A model generated the notes under the pieces. That model was not told where the DNA came from, did no database searches, and saw nothing but the letters and a program-made list of their open reading frames with translations. The translations under genes and the position numbers were made by a program. Of a stretch of DNA of 64,000 bases, positions 48,901 through 62,794 are shown one piece after another (position 1 is the first letter of the stretch; each line of letters starts with the position of its first letter). Source of the stretch: Styela clava (taxonomy: Eukaryota; Chordata; Ascidiacea; Stolidobranchia; Styelidae); contig NC_135259.1 of the NCBI RefSeq assembly GCF_964204865.1, positions 2,852,001 through 2,916,000 of the forward strand, read 5' to 3'.

Positions 48901-51900
48901 AGGTAAATATAATTTCAAACAGCATACCTCGATCATATCAGCTTTTGCTCCATGCATACACGGTATTGCACCTACACTAAGCTCCCATTGACTGTTTTCT
49001 TTTTCTCTGTGGATAAACGAAAAGTTGAACATTAAATTAATTAGTTAGTATAAAGACGATAAGCAATTTTCAAGTTTAAGTAATAAATGTTGAGAAAATG
49101 AAATGTTGAGATTTTGTGCAGTAATGCGATACTTTTAGTATTGTAGTTATGAGTTTTAGTAGTGGAACAAAGAATCTTACTCCGACGTAGATATTTCTCC
49201 CTTTTCCTCATCGACATTGTTGCAAGTATAGAAAACGCTTTCTTGTCTGACGTTAATGAAGAATAGTCTTTTGTAACGTTTCCTCGATTGCGGTCCAGAT
49301 AATCTTTTGACCAGTTGGGAAAATCGCTGAATATACCATACCCATAACATGAATTGGTAGTCACAACAAACGAATTTCATTATCTATGGATTTTTTTACA
49401 TGCAGCTACTTTCTTGCGCAGAGGTAATGCAGCAAAAACAGAATAACGAATTGGCAATACCATGGAACTTGATTGCATAAATATTCCTTATTCCTGATTA
49501 AAAACTAATATATTTTCAAATCAAACAAACAACAACTTTCATATTAGATTCGATCTATGAGTGTTATTGAACAAAAATGTACTTAATTCTCCATTGACTT
49601 TGATGCTTCTAATTGACGTAGTTAAATTTTTTTACGAATAAAACATTTTTCTTAATCTGACAATATATAACTGATCAATGCATTTTCTTTGCCTGAAATG
49701 ACATTTTTATGCTATCTGTTGTCATACCTTTGGAGTAGTTTGTGCAATTCCGTAGATTGGAACTCCAACAATGCGATGGTATGTTGGATCAAATGGTATG
49801 TCACATCGTAGTTCTGGTTGACGTTTCTGTGTATAAAAATGCATAAATTTAAAACCAAAAAATGAACAAGATTTTATCGAAAAATGTACACATCAAAGTC
49901 ACGCTATACAATTGCCAACGATACTCCACACGTTTACCAGAGTTAGCGTTGTAGAATTATATTCAACTATGAATAAAAACAGAAGCTCGAAATTGGAGGT
50001 CGAAAAGAATATTTAAAACAAAATGTCGGCCTGTCGGTATTACACGCAATTGTCTCTATTTTAAGCAGATTTTGAAAGTTGATAAATGATCGACTTTTCA
50101 CAATTTGGACGAACAATTTTACAGAATTTGGGTTTTATCGATATGAAATTTCGGAATAAAATTCACTAAAAAAATAATTTCGTTTAGAGCTTCTGAAGGT
50201 ATATCACAAATCGAAAAATTCGGGAATGTTTTTTTCTATTTTTCATTTGGGAAAGCATATTCAATATGGTAGATTACGCAAAAAAGTTATTTAAATGAAC
50301 TATGGGTCGCGACCCCAAATTGGGTGGCCTGAAAATTATTTTGGGGTTACTTGTTTTTTCAACAAAAAACTTGGAAGTTACTGCTTCTATTTTCAAGGTT
50401 ATTTTATATTTGCATTGAAGTGTTGCTCAATAGCAATTGTATATATATGAGTAAGAAAACTTGGCAGCTTCTATTTTGCTTAGTGAAGCCACGCCACGAT
50501 TTTAAAAACTCGCTTATTGCAAATAAGCTCAGCTTTCTTACTTTGAGTTAATTTTCGGAAAAATAAAGTCGGGTTGGGAACCACTGACCTAGCCATCGCC
50601 TACCTCAATATTTGATAATTTATAGTATCCTAAAGAAATAGAGAAGTCGTTGTAACCCCATTTTTAAATTGATTTCTGCTTCATTCTATCCGTGCTTAAA
50701 GCCATATTCCGCAAAAGCATTTTCATAAATAATTCAACTCCTTACCAAAATCCAATGTTCCTCATTGACTTCCATTTCACAAGATGATCCCGCTTGAGAT
50801 AAGTCAAAAATAAGACTGGGCTGTTTTACCAACCATTCTGAAAACGATTTTTGAAATGACAGCTTCGCCTGCAAATTGGTATAATGTTGGTGTTTAATAG
50901 ACGCAATAATATTGATTTTGTGTCTTGTATATAGAAATGCAGTCAATGACTGAGTTATTATTTCGTGATATCTTGCGATCAGGCGTACGACAAAAGTCAC
51001 TAATTAGTATCGGTAAAACCAGAAAACCAAAGATCCGATGTGTTATTCGCGTAAAAGTTCAAAACAATGCCAAAAAAGAATGAATCTGAAGCTGGAAATC
51101 ACCAAGAAAAATCCGATTTTACTCGTCTATCGATCTGTAGTACTTTACCTGCTCTAGTACATAAGCCCGGAATACAAGAAGATAGTAGTACAAATTTGAA
51201 TCCAGAAGAAGAACTTTCAGTAAATGTTCCTCATCGCAAACTTCATAACGAATAAGTTTTCCACTGAATGAAAATACTATTATTAAAATTAGCGCACATT
51301 TTTTATCCTAAAATTCAATGTTCTTATTTTTTTGCACGTTATGAATTGGACTAGAATTTTGTAATTGAATTTTTAGTATTTCCACGTCTAAAAAATTGTT
51401 TTGTGTGTACTAATCCTATGTGTATACTTGAACAAATCCTAATACAGTGAGATTTATAATGAAAATTACTATAGAGAAGTCAAGGTTTGTTATTGCAATT
51501 ATGCAAGATGTTTAATAACCTGCCAACAAAATTATAGTATTGAATTCGGTGCAACGTTGCCTAAAATAGATTCTAAATTATTTCAATCTCAATTTTCCTC
51601 CTTTTATCTATATCTAATAAATTATAAAATATTTATCAAACTTCATATTTCCATCAGAATTGGATAAGATTGTTAATGGAATCTCGACAAAGTTCTGATG
51701 AGCATAGTTTTCAATATTTCATGATGCATTAAAAAAGGTAATGGAAGTAAACAATGCCAAATATTGATTATGTTATGTCCGCAAAAACATTATAGAGTAT
51801 GTCAAAATTTTGCATCGTGTATTATCAACTGGCATCAACCCGCACTAGATTTTTGTTTTAACTGTATTTTAAGTGCTTTTGCAATAATTTGAGTCAGATC

Positions 51901-54900
51901 AGTCAAAAACTGTTCAGTAAAAAAGTGAATACAAATTTAAAAAGATCACTTTACCTTTGCGCTTGTTCTCTAATCTTCTTTGGGTCCATCAGACTGAGTT
52001 CAGAAATATCTCGTAACGTCAGGTTTGCGTTGTTACCTACAGCAGTGAGTAAATGATTTTATTTGAAAAATACCTGACCTCTGCTATCTTGGAAAACGTT
52101 TAAAATAAGGAATATATATATATAGTACAAATTTTATATTTTTATACATATGTATAGTGATGATAATTCGTATATAGTATATAAACATGTGAATTGGTAT
52201 TCCCATGTCGCCGAAACATTTGGTTTTGTGAACCAAGATGATATGTATGGCAACTGTGCATATACTAAAATGAAATATATGCTTCTATTTCAAATTGGTT
52301 TCAATAGGCTATTTTGAATTAAGTGGCTTTTACAAAACAACTTTAAAAAATAAATTTATAAAAAATAAATTTATTCAAAAGTTAACCTTCACCGTGGCAA
52401 TCTATATCAACTGATTCGTTTCTTGATATCGACTGTCGAATGTCCCGTTTCAATCTCCCCATCAGAGCGATATTCATTTTCTTATTTTGTTGATTACAGA
52501 TTACATCTTTAAGAATGAATGAGAGTATTGCTGGTGTTGATGTACAAGCGATGGATGTATCAATCTAAATGGTTTATTTAGAATAAAAACAAATTTTCGT
52601 TTAAGTGAGATGGTATGTTATAGACGAGGTAACTACAGGTACAGAGAAAGTTATTCTTTTAGTAGTTATTAGATGCTTAATCTTGAATTTAATTCATTAA
52701 AACTTTTGAAAAACATCGATGATTGTCTGCTCTTGTAAATTCAAAGTATATTGCATCGGGGTTTTAAAAACCCTGAATAAAATACAAAGTAATCATCATT
52801 TTACTCACTTCTAATCGTAGTGAATTGTTTTTTTGTGACCACGAATCAAGTAGTTTGCTGATGACGTACTCTCTCCACGGAATGCTATTTTGTATCTTTT
52901 GAACGCGAGATCGTGAAGCACTATAAATTAAAACAAAATCAAAATTTTGTAATTATATATATCAGCATCTAATGATACTTTCCTTATATAGAATAATTTG
53001 AATAAACCTGTTTCTTTCGTGTTTTGAATATCAGTACAATAAAACAAATGACAAATGGAAGTAATTGAGAAGAATAGGAATAGATTAAAGTTTCCTTACC
53101 CTGCCTTGAATCGATGGCCGGCCTTAATAACCGAGGCGTCGTTTTTATCCTTGTTAGTTTTGTCCAGTGTAATAGGCATGTCTGATGCAAGCAGGGCCAT
53201 TAGGGCTGCTAATGTTGCCGGTCCTTCTCCAGTTAATCCTTGAAATACGATTGCACTTTCTCCTTTGTGCACGTTAACCTCCTGGGAATTGATGTAAACC
53301 ATCGAGTTATCCGGTTACTTTAAATATTTTATCATTTGCATAAATATTTTTAAAAGTGCAAGAAATTTTGCAATTTCTATAATTTTAGCTAAGAAAATGA
53401 GTCAAAAGAATTCCCCACAAATTATGAGTCCCTAGAGATGTAAAAACATCATTTTATACGTCCATGTATTATCTTGTTGTTTTTTAGCTTATAACTTATT
53501 CGACGATAGTTTCATTCGATATTGTTAATAATCTTCAACCTCTTGTTGATAAAGTATTTGTTTGAATTACTAATGGCTTATGCGGGCTTGAAAGAACACA
53601 CAATGTTTTCGGAAAAATTCAATTTGTTCCGCGGGTGCAAAATCTCCCCGATGTCGTCAATATCATTGTTGCGCACCCGACATGTTGACAAAGGTATCAA
53701 TTAAGGAACAAATTGTAAATTGAGATCGAAAAGTATATACATTCTCACTGGTTTTGACTCGCAATGCTGTGCTACGAAGTGTTCGTTTGGAAGTTACGTG
53801 GACAGTATTACATTAAAATCGCAAATGAAATTCGCACTGTGATCGTGGGCAGAAGATACAAAAATAAAATACTCATTTCTACCAGCTAACGTTTTACCTT
53901 GAGAATGTGAATTAAGGAATCCAGCCACTCCGATGAAGGCTCATCCATGTTCGGAAGAACCAAGCGTACATATCTAAATAAAGGAATTTATATAATAAGA
54001 ATAAGGTATTACAAAAGTGGACATAAGATATTACAAAAGTGATATCCAAAGGATAGCAATATAAAAGAATGGAAACTCACTTAAAATTATCATGTTCCGA
54101 TTGTAGTTTTGCGTATAGTTGTCTGGAAGTGACCAAGTCATCAAGTTGTTTGGTTTGATACATATGCGGTTCGTCTGGAGATGAGTCCAATACATTGTAA
54201 TAGTAAAACAAGCCCGAATTTGATGATGCAATTCTAAGTGCCTATTTAAAAGGATTTTGCAGTTAAACCAGCACGCAGAATCAATTATTTAATGCTTGCC
54301 GTTTCCTGGCTGTAATCTTGAACATAAGTTTGTGTAAAGACAGATTTTATCTGCTGATATTAACAACCATCTTATCTAAGATCACATCTCAGTTACATTA
54401 TTATAGAAAGCTACATGGTCTGGGAGGACTGGTATAATAAAATTTCGCATACGATAGAATGCCATTGATTTTACTTGATGGATGTAGATAATATTAGCTG
54501 CATGCAGGACATTGGAAGTATGCCAAATATAAAGTATATTTACATAATTCTTATACCTGCATTTGTATCTCACGTTCGGCATCATGTAACTCTTTTTGTG
54601 TTTTATAAATTCGCGAATCGGAATTTTTGATCATGCTGAATCCAGAGTATGGAATGAAATCTCCACTTCGACGCAGGAATAACGTCGGTACCGCACGGAC
54701 ATTGACATAATAGATCAGCTGAAACAAAAAAAAAATAGCGCTCATACTACCAGAGATCGAATGTATAATGTAGATGAAAGTAATGACTCGAACAGCCACT
54801 CAAGCTAACAAAACGGCTTAGGTTTTCAATCTGTAAACTATTTGAAGGATGTGCTATCGATTGGCGTGATCATCTGTTTCTTTTTCTGTGGCTTTGAGCC

Positions 54901-57900
54901 ACTGGATTGGAATGCGTTTTGACAGATTCGGATCCGAATCATTGGAAAGGCAGATTAAAAGTAAAAATTAACGAAGTTCAAATGCTTTTCAGTACCATAG
55001 AGCTCTTCAATGATTTTTCTGAAGGTTGCGCACAACTTGAAATAAACAAAATCACCTGTGAGTCATGATGAAGTTCGCAATAAACTGCAATTTTGCAATT
55101 TTGTAAATTTATATGGATTTTCGTTCTGGCTTTGACGGACGGGTTTGGAATCAAATTCATTTACCAAAAAGTCATTCCTAAATATCATGCCTAGAGCAGA
55201 TTATCTATTAATATTAAAGATTCTGACACTATTTTATTGATTGAACATCAAACGAATAAGATTTGACATTAAACAAGCGAGTTCCCTTTCAACTTTGGTG
55301 TCACATTACATAATCTAACCTGATGTTTCGAAAACAACGTTGACATAAATTTCTGTAACCCATTCATTGTAGGCTGGCCTATAGCATACAAGGTCGGCGA
55401 TGTTTCCATAACTCGTAGGTTAGGAACACCGTGTGTAAACAGTGTTTCGTGTCTATCGATTCCTACAAAATGATCTTTTAGGAGAAAAAATTTGTCCTGT
55501 AAAAATAAAATTGATATTGTATGTTGGTAATTTAAATAAATAGAATTTGAAAAATAAGTGTTATAAAAAATCTGTATTTTCTCTTCGTATTTTCTACATT
55601 GACATACATTGATTCGTGTATATATAATTATGGTCGAACCTTTCGTTATGGCACACACACAACACACAAAAAACACACATTTAAAACACACAATTTCGAT
55701 GCACCAAAATTGAGAATAACAAAAAAAGTTGGGTAGATATAGACAGCCGAGGAACACCAGTTGAATATATTATAGTTGAAACAAAATGATTTTATCAACA
55801 GCGCTTCCAAAGTATCGATGCGTGGAAAGGTTACTCTTATCACACACCAGAAGTGCTTTACGTGGAATAATGCATATAAATCGGCATGTAATTGCAAGCA
55901 ATTACTGCAGGTACGTCTACCTGGTAACGTATGTCCGCTTATTTCGTTTATAAAATATTTATTGCTTATTGTGTTATTATCTTTCCGAACGCATTATAGA
56001 ATCAATATGGGAATTACATTGAATGTTTGATCCTCAAATAATTGGATTAACCTGAAAGCTTTGACGTTAAAAATAAGGCGATTTGAACGTTTCAAAATAT
56101 TTAAACGGTAGGCTTTTAAATCGAAATCAACAAACAAGCACTATCAAAATACTCTTTTAGTTGAAGTTAAATGCGTCATTTCACCACCATTTATATCAAG
56201 ATTTTATTCAAGAAATTGCATTACGTATCAAAAATAAAAAATGAACACTTTATTTGCCGAAAATTTTCGACTAGATTGAAACTTGAACGCGTGAAACTGA
56301 TATTAATGAACTCATCCTATTGATTGAAAACAATTATCGAAAGTTTTGTATTCATAACACACAAAAATTAATCATAAACTCGAGTTCTTCATTGCATCTG
56401 GCATTCGATTGCATCAATTAATCTATAACGGGATATTTTGCGACATTCGACCAATTGCTTGTTAAATAATAAAAAGCGTTGAGATATAATCATCATACCA
56501 GAAGAAGTTCATGTTCTGTTGACTGATCATGAAGTCTTCCAGTTACATTCTCTACGATAGCTCGCATCTGATATTCTTCCTTGCAGTTCTTGATCACCAC
56601 TGGACCGATCTGTGGAATGATTACAAGATTAAAAAGTCAAAAATTGACTCTTCACTTCTGCGTTCTCGTGAATTTTGCTTTATTGACTGAAACTATTACG
56701 TCTAGAATGAAATTTAGAAAAATAGAAAAAGTATGTTGGTAAAACATCTAAATAAAATAAGTACAGTAACTCGCATAATGAAAAACATAAGTTTTTTGAA
56801 TTATATTATTTTAAGATTTACCTTGTTATTAAGAACTGTACAGTCATTCTGCATGATGACGTTTCCAAAACTGAACTGTCGATTCAAATACAATGATTCC
56901 GTGAAACTGACTTCTGAGCCCGGCAAACTCCGTGTGTACTATTGTTTGACATGAATTAGGTAAAGAAGATTTTAAATGCAGACAATGAATAGGGAATTGG
57001 GATGAAAAAAATCAAAAAATCGATTACGATTCCGTTAGTTTTGCATATAATGTCTTCTGAGGGATTCAATTAAATACAAATTGAAACAGAAAAAAGTTTG
57101 GGGTATTGTGCAACATGCGTTCCCACAACATGAAAAATGAACGTTTTGATTACTTGGACACACCTTGGTAATCAAAATTTTTAACATTTTCTACTTTTTT
57201 CTGTTTTTCTGCTGATATTGAATTTAACTGACTCTAATAGGTGACTATGCCAACATGAATACCTTTACGTTTGAACAGTAAGAGGATCAGAAGATCATCA
57301 GCTCTACTATAAATCCGACGTCTCGAGAGGACTAACCCCACTGATAATATTATTGATGTATTTATAAACCCATTGATTTCATACTTAATATGATGTAACA
57401 GTTTACTTTAAATATTTATCGCACCTTCTAAGCATAACCTTTTATCGGATATATATGTAGATTGAGCGTCTAAAATAGACAAGGTCGCATAGTAACAGGT
57501 TATACACATTCATAGAAATTTGCTCAGAAATTTTCTTCGTTTAGGTGAAGACATATGAACCGGCGTGACTAAATGAATTTTCTGCATAATACGTTCAATT
57601 ATATCCTCATAGTTCTGCCATATCAATCCATCGGACACTACAGTCAAACTAAAACAACATGATTGGGTATGCTATACGAGTATATGCTGTAAATACTGAC
57701 CAGCCGTTTTTAGTTCGGTGCCCTTCGTAGATAAAATAATACAAATTTCAATAGGACAAAGTTTTGGAAATAAAAACCAGAATTTAAACGTGCATAAGAT
57801 TAAGCCTGCTTTAGTGCGTTTACATCAAATACAAATTTTGTTATGAATATGTCAATACGAAACAACTAGTACTTCAATTGTATATGCAAAAATTAGTTAG

Positions 57901-60176
57901 CATTCGCGTGAGAGCAAAGTTTATAGCTCTAATATCATATAAACCACATATTAAAGATTTTATACAAAACGAGTACTTACTTTCCGAGTATTCGAAAATG
58001 AATATCTTTTTGAAGCAGCGTCAGTTCGTGCGGAACGTTGCTGTTCGTCGTTCTTTGACGCCCGAGAATCCGATCCGTTGGTTGATTTGTTCCCTTTGGA
58101 AGAACCAGGTGGATTTGGACACAATATAGACTAAATATAAAATATTGTTATCAACTGACTCTAATGGAGATTTTTATCCAACTGCGTTTTGTTAGCATTT
58201 TTCTCCATTTATGAGTCAAAAAACAACAACAAACATGAATATACTACATGCTTGGTGTTTTATTTTCATAATAATCGAATTTTGTAAGAGGGGGTATCAT
58301 TTATATAAAGTTTTTTTGCTTCCCATATTGCCTGTTTGTCACAAAATGTGATTCTAAATTTACGATTCAGAGAAATAGTAGTACTTCGAGCATAATATGG
58401 GCAAAACAACTAGAATTCCAGAATAAATGCATATAAAGTTATCAAAAATTTGATTTTCGCTTAAATGAAGTGTAACAGCGAAGGCGGGCGGAATCTCACG
58501 ATTTTCTATAAATAGGCTCTCTGGATAAATAAAATTATATATTTTTAGCGACATAACTATTTTCTGTATTTTCGTGCGAGCTTGTATATCTACATGCAAA
58601 GTTTAGCTATAATTTCTTCTGAACAGCATTGAGTAGTAAACTATATAACCAATTCCGGATATTTTCTGAATAAAATTTCAAAAACCTTAATCTAAATTTA
58701 ATATATAACATGCATATATCACAAAAATCGTATATCGTGAGCGTGTCGTTAAGATATAAGCAAAAGATTCGCATAAAAGTATGGTATCTGGTTGAAAGAG
58801 AAGGTGAGCGATATTGTTGGTAAATAATAAGTAATAAATAAGAAAAGTAACAACAACTGTCTCGGGTTTGTTTGGGTGGTACAGCACGAACGCTACGCAT
58901 TATTATAGTGTGTACAACTTTGCTAGAAAATATATATTCAAAAATACCTCAAGTGTCAACAAGAAAAGGGAAATCAAATATGTACAAATTCTATCGCGAA
59001 ATACTAGAAATCGCATTATATAATATAACAGCTATTCACCAAACTGCCAGCTTTGCGTTGCTTTGTTCCGCTATTATATTTAAACATAAAAATCTTACCT
59101 GCATTTTGGTATGCAAACTATGAGTATAGTGTTAAACGTTAATTGAAGCGCCGTGAGTAGCCAGTACTATATTGATCTAAATGCGACGTCCAAACGCACA
59201 GACGATTCTAACAATGCCTTCGTATAGCGACCTAATAGGCATCGACTACAAATATTATGTTCGCGTTTGTCGAACTTTATTTTTTTCAATTTCCTTAAAA
59301 TAATCAATGCACTAAGTTTCTCATGTGTGAACGAGATTTCATAATGAATTTATTAATTATCGGCGCTGTTGTTTAATTATTTAAGGGCATTATTAGTACG
59401 ACGCATGCCGTCAAACATAATCGGGGACTCATCTGGAAGCGGCTCAAATATCGAGCTGTGCGCAACTTTTTTGCATATGGAGATCAAGTATGAAAAGTGC
59501 ATTATACGCGTGTGTCATCTACAACCCAACACTGGTCAGAGATCTAAAATTCAATTAACACATCCGAGGTTTGTTCCAAACAACGGCAGTGAGTAAAGAA
59601 GAATAAAATATTACCATACCGTGCGTTTCAATGAACAGTAATTCCCGATTGGCTACGTCTCTTCAAGCTCGAGAGAGATTTGGGAAGGCAAAATCGATAG
59701 ACCGTTCCGGCGATTAGTAAGGACGTCGAAAATAAAAATAGGGCAATAATTACCCCCAATTATCATATGTTTATACCGGCATGCAAAACATAATTAGCAT
59801 GGGTATCATATGTTAATCACCATTAAATTATAATGTATTGACAACAACAAAATTTAAACAGGTTGGAGAAACTGTCTATTACGCTGGGTATATATAATTT
59901 AGCGGATGTAATACATATAATGTAATATGATTGCATTATACATAACCCCCTAGTACTAAATGTATCAATATTTACTAGAGTCTACATTATCATATTATTA
60001 ACAATAAAATTCGGCTTCGAATAAAAAACGAGTAGCATTCAAAAGCAAGTTGAAATCAGATCAGGAAAAAAAGCTTTTTGCAATATTGAGCTACTTGCCC
60101 ATTACTTCTAGGCGGTATTTTTAATAGAACATAACTCAAAATTAAATGCAACGGTACTTACCCAAAAGTCACCCAT
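42929..60176 (-). CDS. PALD1: Paladin (PALD1) orthologue, 962 aa, 22 coding exons
   Basis: A membrane-anchored phosphatase-like protein; vertebrate paladin modulates receptor signalling and phosphoinositides. My exons in order are 60162-60176, 57981-58130, 56499-56609, 55320-55496, 54557-54718, 54081-54241, 53898-53973, 53100-53281, 52809-52920, 52387-52564, 51955-52036, 50746-50971, 49728-49826, 49181-49326, 48928-49006, 47660-47744, 47245-47366, 46805-46945, 46216-46302, 45695-45835, 43469-43627, 42929-43126 (2,889 nt, phases agree). MGDFWS suggests Gly2 myristoylation. Family segments are PVVIKNCKEEYQM, FTHGVPNLRVMETSPTLYAI, IVGVPIYGIAQTTPK, KKEVDVALDLCHESMSTMHY and FLILFNTYLH. The first PTP loop has decayed (FQGLTGEGP, about 297-305). 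The second keeps CX5R (CQNGKKR, 746-752). It is about 100 aa longer than vertebrate PALD1, partly from exon 10. The micro-exon start is the least certain part. Confidence 0.93.
44049..44429. repeat. 381-bp dispersed element (copy 2, nested in hAT-type copy 2)
   Basis: This is the reverse complement of 35532-35912, with the same length. It begins ATTACTTATCGATCTTAAGA and ends GATATTCTCGT. It is absent from the homologous part of the hAT-type copy at 18295-20156, so it is an insertion and not part of that element. Confidence 0.75.
44772..45104. repeat. 170-bp tandem duplication inside hAT-type copy 2
   Basis: Two units with a 170-bp period start CGACAAATCTGAGCT at 44772 and 44942 and each run to GTATAAAAAAGCGTTT. 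Copy 1 of the element (around 18830-19010, opposite strand) has a single unit. The duplication therefore arose in copy 2 or its source. Confidence 0.8.
46391..46620. repeat. Dispersed SINE-like repeat (copy 2) in a paladin intron
   Basis: The stretch is GC-richer than its surroundings. Its reverse complement shares ordered words with 6287-6400 (GACCAGCGGTT, then a CCTCTCGCACATAATTATCCT-like block; 20-base core CTCTCGCACATAATTATCCT). The plus strand carries GGTTCAATCCC, a good tRNA box-B match, but I found no matching box A at the usual distance. It is repetitive; the tRNA origin is unproven. Confidence 0.4.
58131..60161 (-). other. First coding intron of paladin (2.0 kb)
   Basis: This is the intron between the 15-nt start exon and coding exon 2. 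It is AT-rich with no recognisable transposon ends and no coding signal. The first intron is among the longest in the gene, as is usual for introns that carry regulatory DNA, but no specific site can be named. Confidence 0.4.
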
Positions 60177-62794
60177 AATCTTTTAAACATTTACATCAAA
60201 ATATTTTCCCCACAAATAAAGAGTAAGTGATCACCATGTTTTATTTTATAATCAATTAAATTAATATCTAAAATGTATATAATCTGCAAAAAGAATTACG
60301 TTAGGAGCCATGAAGGCATCCATTATGCCTTTGCTTTTGTATATTTAATGACTCTTTATATTTAAATTAAATCCCATTTGTGTTTTTCTGCCTACGATGT
60401 CGCTAGATTATGCCCTGTGTATTTTCTTACGTGTTATATGAGGCACTGTACAGAAAATCATGAAACGTAATATTATAGATCAAACATTCCCCGATTTCGT
60501 GTATTCAAATATATGCCAGAGGGTTAGGGCTGGGGGTGGGTTTTTATTAAGCTCTGTTCCGCCTCTCGGGACTAGGGCCGGTCCGTTTTCTGATACCATG
60601 GCAATTCATTGTAGTGCAGTAATAGGTATCAAATATATTTCAGTATAATGAGCGGAAGTAAACTGTATTTTACGTAAATGTACATGTCAATGTCTAACGT
60701 CATAATAATCACAGTTTGCGATAAAAAAAATCCCGCCTTGGTGTCATAATGAATGAACGTCACGGACAGAGCAGTATTATATCACAAACGAAATCCCAAA
60801 ACGAAATCCTGGGTGCCGCTGAGTGAACGTAGCGAAATCGTGGTCTTTTTCTCTCTCTCTATATATATATACAAACTGTATAACCAGTCATGCATTAGTT
60901 CTTTTCACCTTTAATACATCATCATCTCTTAGCCTACTCATTTCCACGCCTACATTGAAACTCGTAATGTTATCCTCATATCTCTGCAAGAATTAAATTT
61001 ATATATCTCGATTACACACATGATGAAACAAGTGCAGTTAGTGTATCGTATCGATAACTACCATCATATATTTCTTGCTTCGTGAGCATTATAAATTACG
61101 ACCAGTTCCTAAACATAATCAGTATAGGCTCGATCACGAATCGAACTTGCAAGTACTTTTATTTGTTAAAAAATCTATGTACCATTATAAAGATGTTTTA
61201 CAATACAAGCAGCCCTGGCTATGAGCAGGAACCTTTTAACAAACCAATTTCCTTCAAATAAATAATTTAAATGGTGAGTTTTCGACATGATCTTGTACAA
61301 AGCCTATATCCAACCCTATCATGCGAAGGCCACGGAGAAATAGTACTTTTTATAGTCAATATGCGCAAAAGTAAAACGACAACTTTTTGATCAAGTGATA
61401 GTCCGATCGGATTTAGAAAACTATGAAAAGCACTTATTTCAGACGTTGATATAGCCTCCTGATGGTGATGATTATCTAGCTGATGTAGAAAATCGAGTAG
61501 TAACAGAATTGAATATTTGATGCTCGCTGTTGGCATTCTGGCGATGAACTTAAAACGAATCAGAAAGTCTGATGAACGAATTTTTTAAAAAAAATGTAGG
61601 CAAAAAATAATTTATTGGCAATATATACTTGCACAATTAGCAAAATTAATGGCATTTATTATATAGATTTAATATGATCAAATTATCAAAACAACCATAC
61701 CTGGCTTCACCAAACAATTATACACATATTGAAATGCATTTCCTCAGCGAATCATCATTAGGATTTATCTGTGGAACCACTTTTTATAGAGATTTTAGTG
61801 TTCTATTTAATAAATCTATAGTACTTATATATACAAAACCAGAAATACCCATTCTACGCATAACTCTCCTTGCTACGAAAACTTTCATCGATATTCACCG
61901 TTACGCACATCCCCTACAAGTGGAAATTGACAAACTATACATAATTTAAACGATCAATGCCCAATATTCAAATTGTTATCACGAATTGACGTTTCTCCTA
62001 ATTGTGGGTTATATAAATCAGCGCGTGGAATATTAGAAATACATTTACAATTCTCTACTGCCAATTTACAGCGCTTATGTTTGTTAGCTGAAGACCAACA
62101 CGTCGTCAAAGTCATTTCTACTTTTATATATCAATGAATAATTGAAGGTTTGTTTGAAATAAGCACTTGTGATAAGGTACAAGTTCATGTATAATGACTG
62201 CGCGTGCTTGTTATCAACAGTTTATATTTGAACGACCTGTTGAACTTGACCATGACAGGTTTTTAAAGCATCTATTTTGTGTAAATATTTTATACAATTT
62301 TTTATATTTACTAACAGAAAAACATTTGAAATTTGTTAATGATGATTTAAAGTTGCAAAAAGATTTTTTAATTTCAACGTCTTAGTTTACCAACAAAGTG
62401 GAATAGTTCACCCTAAATACAATAGAAGTTTGATTTAGCATTGGTTTGTGGGAAATCACGAGCTTTCATGGTTAATAGGGATTCTCGTAATTTGCAAAAC
62501 GAAATCTTGAAATGAAAACAGATCAATCACCGATTACAATAAGTGCCCGAATTGAGGAATGTTCAAAGTGGGGCTTTCAAATGAACTGCAGACACATATA
62601 ACAAAGTCTGAGAAAACCACTATCGTTGACATCGTGATTGAATCATGCTAGCACATGTCTTTGAGCTCTATGAGCGGCCATCGCAAAAAATTTTGTAGCT
62701 CATGGTAATTTTATCTTTTACGTTGATTTATCTTGTTGCGATTGCCCTGAATATCTATCCATTGATTTTGAGATGATAAACATACTTCAAAAAA
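60177..62794. other. Upstream flank of paladin, nothing recognised
   Basis: This should include the paladin 5' UTR and promoter on the minus strand. A CT run followed by (TA)n lies at 60849-60872. Short ORFs such as those at 61267-61536, 61674-61949 and 62194-62385 have no recognisable motif. No CpG-rich promoter-like stretch is obvious. Confidence 0.4.

Noticed and set aside
50869..50971. Splice acceptor at 50868/50869 as the start of paladin coding exon 12
   Set aside because: The reading frame stays open upstream to an acceptor at 50972-50973 whose phase matches the previous exon, and the added residues (RYHEIITQSLTAFLY) fit the family's RYFYLILF-type helix.
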